Assembly: GCF_017302985.1 (NCBI RefSeq)
Contig: NZ_JAFIMU010000004.1
Coordinates: 496,001-560,000, forward strand
Reading direction: 5' to 3'
DNA length: 64,000 bases
Source of the DNA: Corallococcus macrosporus
Lineage (GTDB): Bacteria > Myxococcota > Myxococcia > Myxococcales > Myxococcaceae
Below are positions 8,601 to 20,600 of this stretch, one piece after another. How positions within the stretch are numbered: position 1 is the first letter of the stretch; every line of letters starts with the position of its first letter. The translations under genes were made by a program, and so were the position numbers. The notes under the pieces are model-generated. The model saw only the letters and a program-made list of their open reading frames with translations. It ran no database searches and was not told the DNA's origin.

Positions 8601-11600
8601 GTGGTGCGCAGGGCGTCGTGGCGGCGCACGACTTCCTGCAGGGCACGCTCCAGCATGTCGGCGCGCAGGTGGCCCTCCAGCCGGACGGCGACGGGCACGT
8701 TGTAGAGCGAGCTGCCCGGCTCCAGTTGGTCGATGAGCCACAGCCGCTGCTGGGCGAAGGACAACGGCAGCGGGCCATCATGCGAGACGCGGGTGAGTTG
8801 CGGCGCGCTGGTGCGAGTGAGGCCCTTCAGGCGAATGGCGAGGGCCTCCACGGTGGGCGACTCGAAGAGGGCGCGCAGCGGGAGTTCCACGCTGAACTCG
8901 GCGCGCACGCGCGACACCACCTGGGTGGCGAGCAGCGAGTGGCCACCCAGCTCGAAGAAGGAGTCCTTCACGCCCACCTGGGGCAGACGAAGGACCTCCG
9001 CCCAGATGGATGCAAGCTTCGCCTCCGTCTCGGTGCGAGGCGCTTCGTAGGTGCTGCGCGACTGCGGGGCCTCCGGCTCGGGCAGGGCCTTGCGGTCGAC
9101 CTTGCCGTTGGCATTGAGGGGCAGGGCGTCCAGCACCACGAAGGTGGAGGGCACCATGTACTCAGGGAGCCCCTGGCGCAGATGGGCCTTGAGGGCTTCC
9201 ACCTCCAGCGAGGACTCCGCCTTGGGCGCGACGTAGGCAACGAGCCGCTTGCCGGCGGCTTCGCCCTTGGCGACGACGACGGCGTCCTTGAGACCGGGCA
9301 CACGGCGGAGTGCCGCTTCGATTTCGCCCAGCTCGATGCGGAAGCCGCGCACCTTCACCTGGAAGTCGATGCGGCCCAGGTACTCCAGCCGCCCGTCCGC
9401 GCGGTAACGGACGCGGTCGCCCGTGCGGTACATGCGGCCGCCAGGAGGACCGTAGGGCTCCGGGACGAAGCGCTCCGCGGTGAGCTCCGGGCGCAGCAGG
9501 TAGCCCCGCGCCTGGCCTTCACCCGCGAGGTACAGCTCACCGGCGACACCCACGGGCACCGGCTGCAACGAAGCGTCCAGCACGTAGGCGCGCGTCGCGG
9601 GCAGGGGCCTGCCGATGAGAGGCACCTCGTCACGACCGACGAGAGAGGCGGTGGAGTAGGTGGTGTCCTCGGAGGGGCCGTAGAGGTTGAAGAGCTTCTG
9701 CACCGTGGGGACGGCGTAGACCTGCTTGGCCAACGTCTCCGGCAGGGCCTCGCCCGCGAGGTTGATGACACGCACGGTGGGCGGTACCGCATTCAGGCGC
9801 AGCAACTGTGCCATGGCGGAGGGCACCGTGTTGACGAGGGTGACGTGCGAGGCAGTGGGCAGCTCCGCGAGGTGCAGTGCGTTGCGTGCCACGACCACCG
9901 CGCCGCCACTGGAGAGAGGCGCGAAGAGCTCGAAGACGGAGAGGTCGAAATTGAGGCTCGTCGCGGCAAGCGTGCCCTTCAACTCCTCCGGGGTGAACGT
10001 CGCGAGGGCCCAGTGGAGGAAGGAGACAGCGTTGCCATGGGAGATGGCGACGCCCTTGGGACGGCCGGTGCTGCCGGAGGTGTAGATGAGGTAGGCGAGG
10101 TGCCCGGGGTGGATGTCCACCTCGGGCGCCGTGGTGGGCTGCTTCGCCAAGTCCGCATCCGAGTCGAGGCACACGGCCGTGGCCGCTGTTTCAGGCAGCG
10201 CGGCGAGAAGGTGCGAGTGGGCGACGAGGGCAGGGCCCTGCGCGTCTTCCAGCAGCCAGCCCAGGCGCTCACGCGGGTAGCTGGGGTCCAGCGGCACGTA
10301 GGCGCCACCGGCCTTGAGGATGCCGAGGGCTCCGATGACGAGGTCCTCGGTGCGCTCCACGCAGAGGCCGACGCGGACTTCAGGCCCGACGCCCAGGCCA
10401 CGCAGACGGTGGGCGAGTTGGTTGGCCTTCGCGTCCACCTCGCGGTACGTCAGCTGGCGCTCGGACGTGATGACGGCCAGCGCGTCCGGCGTGCGGCGCA
10501 CCTGGGCCTCCACCATCGCGGGGATGCTCGGCTCGTACTGCGTCTGCGAGGCCGGCGGATTCCACTCGATGAGGAGCTGCTGCCGCTCGGACTGCGTGAG
10601 CAGGGGCAGGTCGCTCAGCCTGGTGTCTGGCTTCGCGACGATGGCCTCCAGCAACACGCCGAAGTGCCCGGCCATGCGCTGGATGGTCGCCGCGTCGAAC
10701 AGGTCCGTCGCGTACTCCAGCGTACCGGTGAATCCGTCCCGTCCCTCGCGCAGACCCAGGGAGAGGTCGAACTTGGCGAAGTGGGCCTCCAGCGGCAGGC
10801 CCTGGAACGACAGGCCCGGCAGACGCACTGCCTCGGTGGGCGTGTTCTGCAGGACGAACATCGCCTGGAAGAGGGGACTGCGGCTCAGGTCACGCGCGGG
10901 CTGCACCGCTTCGACAAGCTTTTCGAAGGGCAGGTGCTGGTGGTCGTAGGCCGCGAGCGTCGTGCCGCGCACCTGGGCCAACAGCTCACGGAACGTCGCG
11001 CGCGGGTTCAGCTGGGCGCGCAGGACCAGGGTATTGATGAAGAAGCCGATGAGGCCTTCGGTCTCCGCCTGGGTGCGGCCCGCGATGGGTGAACCGACGC
11101 TGATGTCATCCTGGGCGGAGTAGCGCGACAGGAGCACCTGGAAGGCCGCCAGCAGCGTCATGAAGGGCGTGGCGCCTTCACGCTGAGCCAGGGTCTTGAG
11201 GGCCTCCGCAACGTTGGCGGGGATCCGCACATCCACGGTGGCGCCACGGTGGGACTGCACGGGCGGACGCGGACGGTCCGTGGGCAGCTCCAGCGCCGCA
11301 GGCGCACCGGCCAACTGTCGCTTCCAGTAGGCAATCTGCGCGTCCAGGGTCTCACCCTGGAGCCAGTTGCGCTGCCACGTCGCGAAGTCCGCGTACTGCA
11401 CGGGCAGCGGCGCGAGGGCCGGCGTGCTTCCCCTGGTGAAGGCCTCGTAGAAGGCCACCATCTCGCGCACGAGGACGCCCATGGACCAGCCGTCGGAGAC
11501 GATGTGGTGCATCGTCACCAGCAGCAGGTGCGAGTCGTCCGTCAGACGCACCAGCGTGGTGCGCAGCAGCGGACCCCTGGCGAGGTCGAACGGCCGCCGC

Positions 11601-14600
11601 GCTTCCTCGTCGGCCATCCGCTGCGACGCTTGCTTCCGCTGGGACTCCGGCAGGGAAGAGAGATCCACCAGCGGCAGTGTCCAATCCACCGAAGCGTGGA
11701 TGCGCTGGATGGGTTGGTCCTGATGCTCGTGGAAGGTGGTGCGCAGGGCTTCGTGACGTTCAACGAGCGATTCGAAGGCGCGGCGCAGCGCTTCGACATC
11801 CAGGTGCCCGGAGAGCTGGATCGCCGTGGGGATGTTGTAGGACGCATCGCCGGGCTGAAGCTGATCCAACAGCCACAGCCGCTGCTGCGCGAAGGACAGG
11901 GGGCTCGGTCCGTCCGCGTGGGAGCGGGTGAGCGGAGGCCGGTGGACGTTCGGGGTGATCGCCTGGAGGCGCTCGGCGAGGGCGGCCACGGTGGGCGCTT
12001 CGAAGAGGGCCCGGAGCGGCAGCTCCACACGGAAGGCGGAGCGCACACGCGAGACGAGCTGGGTGGCCAGCAGCGAGTGGCCTCCGAGCGCGAAGAAGTC
12101 GTCGTGGATGCCCACGCGCTCCACGCGCAGCACCTGCGTGAAGAGTGCCGCGAGCCGCTCCTCCGCGGGGGTGCGCGGCGCGACGTAGGTGGAGGCGAGC
12201 GCGTTGCTCTGAGGCGCGGGCAGGGCCTTGCGGTCCACCTTGCCGTTGGTGTTGAGCGGCAGGGCTTCCAGCACGAGGAACGCGGAGGGCCGCATGTGCT
12301 CGGGCAGGAACTGCTTGAGCCAGTCCTTGAGGGCGTCGGGCGTGGGCGGGGAGTCCACTCCTTCCGGAGGCACCACGTAGGCCACGAGCCGCTTGTCACC
12401 GGGCACGTCCTCACGCGCCAGCACTACGGCGGCGTGCACCTGGGGATGCTTGAGGAGGGCGGCTTCGATTTCGCCCAGCTCGATGCGGAAGCCGCGGACC
12501 TTCACCTGGAAGTCGGCACGGCCCAGGTAGTCGAGCATCCCGTCCGCGCGCCAGCGCACCACGTCGCCGGTACGGTAGAGGCGGGCACCGGGCGTGGACG
12601 AGAAGGCGTCGGGGATGAAGCGGTCCGCCGTCAGCTCGGGGCGGTTGAGGTAGCCGCGAGCGACGCCCTCGCCGCCGATGAAGAGTTCACCCGCGACGCC
12701 CACGGGCACCGGGCGCAGCGTGCGGTCCAGGACGTAGACGCGCACGTTGGGCAGCGGCCGGCCGATGGTGGGCGTAGGCGAAGCGTCGAAGGCACAGGCG
12801 GTGGCGTCGACGGTGCACTCGGTGGGGCCGTAGACGTTGAAGACGCGCGGGCGCGGGACTTCTGCCAGGTGACTCCACGTGGCGGGGTCCACGGCTTCGC
12901 CGCCCACGAGGACGCGGCGGGGGATGGACTGGCTCTGCAGCAGGCCTTCATCCACCAGCAGGCGCAGGTGCGCGGGCGAGCAGTCCAGGACGTCCAGGGC
13001 GTCCTTGCCGATGCGGTGGACGAGTTCACGCACGTCGGCGCGGGCCTCGTCCGGGACGATGCAAAGGGTGTGGCCGTCGAGTACCTGGATGAGCTGCTTG
13101 ACGGAGGCATCGAAGGAGAGCGGCGCGTTGACGCTGACGCGCTCTCCGGGCTGAGCGCCCGCGTGCACGGTGGCGGCGAGAGCGACGCGCAGGTTCAGCA
13201 CGGAGCGGTGCTGAATCATCACGCCCTTGGGACGGCCGGTGCTGCCAGAGGTGTAGATGATGTACGCCAGGTGCTCCGGCGTAACCGACGTCACGGGAGC
13301 CTTCGCGGACTCAAGGGCGAGGTCCGCGGCGTCGGAGTCCAGGCAGATGTCTTGCGCGGTATGCGGGGGCAGCGAATCACGCAGGCGCTGCTGGGTGAGG
13401 ACCACCGGAGCTCCCGTGTCCAGGAGGACATGGGAGAGCCACTCGCGCGGATAGCTGGGGTCGATGGGGACGTAGGCGCCGCCAGCCTTGAGAATGCCGA
13501 GGATGCCGACGAGGGCTTCGACGGAGCGCTCCACGCAGAGCACCACGCGGACATCAGGGCCGACGCCCAGCTTCACCAGCCGGTGGGCGAGCTGATTGGC
13601 GCGCGTGTCCAGCTCACGGAAGGTGAGCTGCTCATCGCGGCAGATGACGGCCAGGGCCGCGGGCGTGCGAAGGGCCTGGGCGGCGAAGGCCTCATGGAGG
13701 CAGAGGTCACGGGGGAACTCAGCACTCGGGCCGTTCCAGTCGACAAGCAACTGCTGACGCTCCTGCGCGGTGAGCAGCGGCAGGCTCGCGAGCGTCGCGT
13801 CCGGCTTCGCGGCGATGGCCTCCAGCAACACGCCCAGGTGGCCCACCATGCGATGCACGGTGGACGCATCGAAGAGGTCCGTGGCGTACGTCAGTGCTCC
13901 GACGAAGCCCTGGGGCGACTCGACGAGGGTGAGCGTGAGATCGAACTTGGAGGAGCGGGTGTCCACCGGGACGGTCTGGAAGGACAGCCCGGCCAGACGA
14001 AGCGTTTCGGTGGGTGCGTTCTGCAGGGAGAACATCGCCTGGAAGAGCGCGCTGCGGCTCAGGTCGCGTACGGGCTGGAGGACCTCCACCAGCTTCTCGA
14101 ACGGGACGTGCTGGTGCTCGTAGGCCGCGAGCGTCGTGCCTCGCACCTGGGAGAGGAACTCGCGGAAGGTCGAATGCAACTGAACGTGGGCACGCAGCAC
14201 CAGCGTGTTGACGAAGAAGCCGATGAGGCCCTCGGTCTCCGCCTGCGTGCGGCCCGCGATGGGCGTGCCCACGCTGATGTCGTCCTGCGTGGAGTAGCGC
14301 GACAGCAACACCTGCCAGGCCGCGAGCAGCACCATGAAGGGCGTCGCGCCCTCGCGCTGGGCCAGCGCCTTGAGGGCGTGGGTAACATGCGATGGGACTC
14401 GCACGTCCACCGTGGCCCCCCGGCGTGACTGCACGGGCGGACGCGGGCGGTCCGTGGGCAGATCCAACGCGGACGGCGCCCCCGACAGCTGCTGCTTCCA
14501 GTATCCAAGCTGCGCGTCCAGGGCTTCACCCTGGAGCCAGCCTCGCTGCCACATGGCGAAGTCCGCGTACTGCACGGGCAGCGGCGGAAGGGCCGGAATG

Positions 14601-17600
14601 CTTCGCGAGCTGAAGGCTTCGTAGAAGGCCGCGACCTCGCGAACGAGGACGCCCATGGACCAGCCGTCGGAGACGATGTGGTGCATCGTCACCAGCAGCA
14701 GGTGCGAGTCCTGTCCCAGCCGTACCAGCGTGCTGCGCAGCAGCGGGCCCGTGGTGAGGTGGAAGGGACGACGGGCCTCCGTGGCCGCCGCGCGCTGGGC
14801 CTCTTCCTCGCGCTGTGACTCAGGGAGGGCGCTCAGGTCGATGAGGGGCAGCTCCCAGCCGGAGGACCCCTGGATGCACTGCGACGGTTCGTCGTGCTCG
14901 GCGGAGAGCGTGGTGCGCAGCGATTCGTGGCGCTCCACCAGCGCCTCGAAGGCGCAGCGCAGCGCTTCCAGGTCCACCGGGCCCGTCAGCCGCAGGGCAG
15001 TGGGGATGTTGTACGAGATGTCACCGGGCTGGAGCTGGTCCAACAGCCAGAGCCGCTGCTGGGCGAAGGACAGCGGAATGACGCCTTCGCGCGGCGAGGG
15101 CCGCAGCGGCGGAGCACGGAGCGCGGCGGACGGAGCTCCCGCGAGCTTTGGCGCGAGGCCTTCGACCGTCGGGGCTTCGAAGAGGGCCCGCAGCGGCAGT
15201 TCCACCGCGAACGTAGCCCGCACGCGCGAGACGAGCTGTGTGGCCAGCAGGGAGTGTCCGCCCAGGGCGAAGAAGTCGTCCTGCAAACCGACTCGCTCCA
15301 CGCGGAGGACTTCGGCGAAGAGGGCCGCGAGCTTTTCCTCGGTGGGCGTGCGAGGCGCAACGAAGGCGCGAGGCGCGTCCACGGGTTCCGGCAGTGCCTT
15401 GCGATCCACCTTGCCATTGGTGTTGAGCGGCAGTGTGTCGAGGACGACCAGCGCGGACGGCACCATGTACTCGGGCAGCCGCTGCTTGAGGTTTGCCTTG
15501 AGGGTGTCTGGATCCAGCGACTGGCCGTCGCGCGCGGTGACGTAGCCAATGAGGCGCTTGTCCGCGTTCGTGCCCCGAGCCACGACAATGGCCTCGTTGA
15601 CGCCAGGGGTGGAGCGCAGGGCCGCTTCGACTTCACCGAGTTCGATGCGGAAGCCACGCACCTTCACCTGGAAGTCGACGCGGCCGAGGAAGTCGATCGT
15701 GCCGTCCTCCCGCCAGCGGGCCTTGTCACCCGTGCGGTAGAGGCGCGCACCCGGCGTAGAGGCGAAGGCGTGGGGAACGAAGCGCTCCGCGGTCAGGTCC
15801 GGGCGATTGAGGTAGCCCCAGGCGAGGCCTTGGCCACCAACGTACGCCTCTCCCGCGACGCCTACGGGCACAGGATGCAGACGCGCATCCAGCACGTAGA
15901 CGGTGGAGTTGGAGAGCGGGCGGCCAATGGGCACCGCACCGTCCACCACCGAGTCACGGTGCATGGCGAAGGTGGCGGAGAAGGTGGTGTTCTCCGTGGG
16001 GCCGTAGCCGTTGATGAAGGTGGTGCCTTCGGGGATGCGGGCGAGGTGCTCGCGCACGCGGGCGGCGGGCAGTACGTCGCCACCGGCGAGGACCTGACGC
16101 ACGCCTGCGAGGGCCTCGCCCTGGTGCAGGGCCATCTGCTCGAAGAGAGCCGCGGTGAGCCACAGGGCCGTCACGCGGTGGTGGCGCAGCTGCGAGGCCA
16201 ACTCCTCTAGCGAGAGCGACTGGGGAGGCGCGAGGACGAGCTTCGCGCCGTGCAGCAGCGCGCCCCAGATTTCGAGCGTGGAGGCGTCGAAGGCAACCGG
16301 GGCGGCCTGGAGCCAGACCTCGTCGGGCCCGAAGCGCATGAAGGCGTTGCCGAGCACCAGGCGGGTGATGCCCCGGTGAGGCACGGAGACGCCCTTGGGG
16401 CGGCCCGTGGAGCCCGAGGTGAACATGACGTAGGCCAGCGCCTCGCCGTCCACGCGGACTTCCGGCGCATGCGTGGGCAGCGCGGCGATGACGTCGCGCT
16501 GCGCATCCAGCCAGACGCGAGTGCCAGAGGTGGGCAGCAGCGAGGCGAAGGGTTGGTGGGTGACGATGAAGTGGACGTCGGCGTCCTCCAGCAGGGTGGC
16601 GATGCGCTCCAAGGGTGCGTTGCGGTCCACGGGCACGAAGGCGGCGCCCACCTTGAGGATGGCGAGCAACGCCGTCACCAACTCGAAGGAACGCTCAACG
16701 GCGAGGCCGACGCGCGCGCCGGAAACGATGCCCAACGAGCTCAAGTGGTGGGCCAACTGGTTCGCGCGGGCATCCAGCTGGGCGTACGTCAGCGTGTCAT
16801 CCCCCAGCACCAGTGCGACAGCGTGAGGCGTGCGCAGGGCCTGCTGAGCGAAGTGGACGTGGGCAGGGACGTCAGTCGGACTGACGGCGGCCGTGTCATT
16901 CCACTCCACCAGGATGCGCTGGCGTTCCGCTCCCGTCAGCAGTTGCACCTCGGTGAGGCACTGCTCGGGCTTCGCGGCGACGGCCTCCAGCAGCGTGCGC
17001 AGGTGGCTCGCCATCCGTTCGATGGTGCTCCGCTTGAAGAGGGCAGTGCTGTACTCGAGCGTGCCACGCAGTCCCTCAGTGCCTTCGGTGAAGAAGACGC
17101 TCACGTCGAACTTCGACGTCGAGTGGGTGGCCTCCAGGCCTCGCAGCCGCAGTTCCGGCAGGCGCACGTCCTCGGTGGGCACGTTCTGGAGCGCCAGCAG
17201 CGTCTGGAAGACAGGCGTGTAGCTGAGGCTGCGCGCGGGCTGCAGGGCCTCCACCAGCTTCTCGAAGGGCACTTCCTGGTGCTCGTAGGCTTCCAGCACC
17301 GTGGTGCGCACCTGCTGGAGGAGCGTCCGGAAGGACTGGCCTTCCTCCACCTTCGCGCGAAGGACGAGCGTGTTGACGAAGAAGCCGATGAGGCCCTCCA
17401 TCTCCGCACGAGTACGGCCAGCGATGGGCGAGCCCACGCTGACGTCGTCCTGGCCCGTGTAGCGCGCAAGCAGCCCCTGCCAGGCGGCCAGCAGCACCAT
17501 GAAGAGCGAGCCACCTTCCCGGTGAGCCAGGCCGCGCAGGGCCTCCGTCAACGCGCGAGACAGCGCGAAGTTGAGAGTCGCGCCCGCGGTGCTCCGGACG

Positions 17601-20600
17601 GCCGGACGAGGGAAGTCAGTGGGCAACTCCAGCACTGCCGGAGCGCCGGAGAGCTTCGTCTCCCACCAGGCCATCTCCTTCCGCAGCGTCTCACCCGAAA
17701 GCGTGCGGCGCTGCCAATCGGCGTAGTCCGCGTACTGCACCGCCAGCTCGGGCAAGGGTGACGGCTGCCCCGCGGAGAATGCCGAGTAAAGGGCCGTGAT
17801 TTCCCGCACCAGCACGCCCAGCGACCAGCCGTCGGAGACGATGTGGTGCATCGTGACGACGAGGACGTGGTCGGTTTCGCCCAGCTTGAAGAGCAGCGAG
17901 CGGAGGAGGGGGCCCGTGCGCAGGTCGAAGGGCCGGCGCATCTCCGCTTCCATGCGGGCCCGCGTCTCGGACTCGCGCTGTGCTTCGGGCACGTCCGAGA
18001 GGTCCACGAGGTTCAGGGCCTGGTGGCTGTCAGGATGGATGATCTGGACAGGCGTCCCCTCCACCTGAGCGAAGGTGGTGCGCAGGGCATCGTGGCGGCG
18101 CACGACTTCCTGCAGGGCGCGCTCAAGTACATCGGCGCGCAAGTGGCCCTCCAATCGGACTGCGACGGGCACGTTGTAGAGGGAACTGCTCGGCTCAAGC
18201 TGATCGATGAGCCACAGCCGCTGCTGCGCGAAGGACAGCGGACGCGTGCCTTCATGCGAAACGTGGGTGAGGTGTGGGCTGCTGGTGCGGGTGAGGCTCG
18301 CGAGGCGCGCTGCAAGGGCCTCCACGGTGGGCGACTCGAAGAGGGCGCGCAGCGGGAGTTCCACGCTGAACTCAGCGCGCACTCGAGACACGACCTGGGT
18401 GGCGAGCAGGGAGTGACCACCCAGCTCGAAGAAGGAGTCCTTCACGCCCACCTGGGGCAGACGGAGGACCTCCGCCCAGATGGACACGAGCTTCGCCTCC
18501 GTCTCGGTGCGAGGCGCTTCGTAGGTGCTGCGCGACCGCGGGGCCTCCGGCTCCGGCAGGGCCTTGCGGTCCACCTTGCCGTTGGCGTTGAGCGGCAGGG
18601 CCTCCAGCACGAGGACCGCAGAGGGCACCATGTACTCGGGCAGCCGCTGCTTGAGGCTTGCCTTGAGGGCTTCGGAGTCCAGCGCGTGCCCTTCGCGAGT
18701 GGTGACGTAGCCAATGAGGCGCTTGTCCGCGTCCGTGCCCCGGGCCACGACGACCGCTTCGCTGACGCCGGTGACGGAGCGCAGGACCGATTCGATTTCA
18801 CCCAGCTCGATGCGGAAGCCACGCACCTTCACCTGGAAGTCGACGCGGCCGAGGAAGTCGATCGTGCCGTCCTCCCGCCAGCGGGCCTTGTCACCCGTGC
18901 GGTAGAGGCGCGCACCCGACGTAGAGGCGAAGGGGTGGGGAACGAAGCGCTCCGCAGTCAGGTCCGGGCGATTGAGGTAGCCCCAGGCGAGGCCTTGGCC
19001 ACCAACGTACGCCTCTCCCGCGACGCCTACGGGCACAGGATGCAGACGCGCATCCAGCACGTAGACGGTGGAGTTGGAGAGCGGGCGGCCAATGGGCACC
19101 GCACCGTCCACCACCGAGTCACGGTGCATGGCGAAGGTGGCGGAGAAGGTGGTGTTCTCCGTGGGGCCGTAGCCGTTGATGAAGGTGGTGCCTTCGGGGA
19201 TGCGGGCGAGGTGCTCGCGCACGCGGGCGGCGGGCAGTACGTCGCCACCGGCGAGGACCTGACGCACGCCTGCGAGGGCCTCGCCCTGGTGCAGGGCCAT
19301 CTGCTCGAAGAGAGCCGCGGTGAGCCACAGGGCCGTCACGCGGTGGTGGCGCAGCTGCGAGGCCAACTCCTCTAGCGAGAGCGACTGGGGAGGCGCGAGG
19401 ACGAGCTTCGCGCCGTGCAGCAGCGCGCCCCAGATTTCGAGCGTGGAGGCGTCGAAGGCAACCGGGGCGGCCTGGAGCCAGACCTCGTCGGGCCCGAAGC
19501 GCATGAAGGCGTTGCCGAGCACCAGGCGGGTGATGCCCCGGTGAGGCACGGAGACGCCCTTGGGGCGGCCCGTGGAGCCCGAGGTGAACATGACGTAGGC
19601 CAGCGCCTCGCCGTCCACTCGGACTTCCGGCGCATGCGTGGGCAGCGCGGCGATGACGTCGCGCTGCGCATCCAGCCAGACGCGGGTACCGGAGGCAGGC
19701 AGCAGCGAGGCGAAGGGTTGGTGGGTGACGATGAAGTGGACGTCGGCGTCCTCCAGCAGGGTGGCGATGCGCTCCAAGGGTGCGTTGCGGTCCACGGGCA
19801 CGAAGGCGGCGCCCACCTTGAGGATGGCGAGCAACGCCGTCACCAACTCGAAGGAACGCTCAACGGCGAGGCCGACGCGCGCGCCGGAAACGATGCCCAA
19901 CGAGCTCAAGTGGTGGGCCAGTTGGTTCGCGCGTGCGTCCAGCTGCGCGTACGTCAGCGTGTCATCCCCCAGCACCAGTGCGACAGCGTGAGGCGTACGC
20001 TGCGCCTGCTGAGCGAAGTGGACGTGGACGGGGATGTCCGTCGGGCTGACGGCGGCCGTGTCATTCCACTCCACGAGGATGCGCTGACGCTCTTCGCTGG
20101 AGAGGAGGGACAGCTCCGCCACGGGCCGCTCGGGCTTCGTGGCGACGGCCTCCAGCAGCGTGCGCAGGTGGGCCGCCATCCGCTCCACGGTGCTCCGCTC
20201 GAAGAGGGCGGTGCTGTACTCCAGCCAGCCGGTGAACCCCTGCGGTGAATCCTGGAGCGTCAACGTGAGGTCGAACTTGGCGGAGTGACCTTCGGCGGCG
20301 ACCTGCCGGAAGGTGAGGCCCGGGACGCGCAGCGCTTCGGCCGGAGCGTTCTGGAGGACGAACATCACCTGGAACAGCGGACTGCGGCTGGTGTCCCGGA
20401 CGGGCTGGAGGGCTTCCACCAGCTTTTCGAAAGGCACGTGCTGATGGTCGTACGCCGCGAGCGTCGCGCCGCGCACCTGGGCGAGCAGCTTGCGGAAGGA
20501 CTCCTCTGGAGTCACGCGCGAGCGGAGGACGAGCGTGTTGACGAAGAAGCCGATGAGGCCTTCGGCTTCCGCCTGCGTCCGGCCCGCGATGGGCGAGCCC

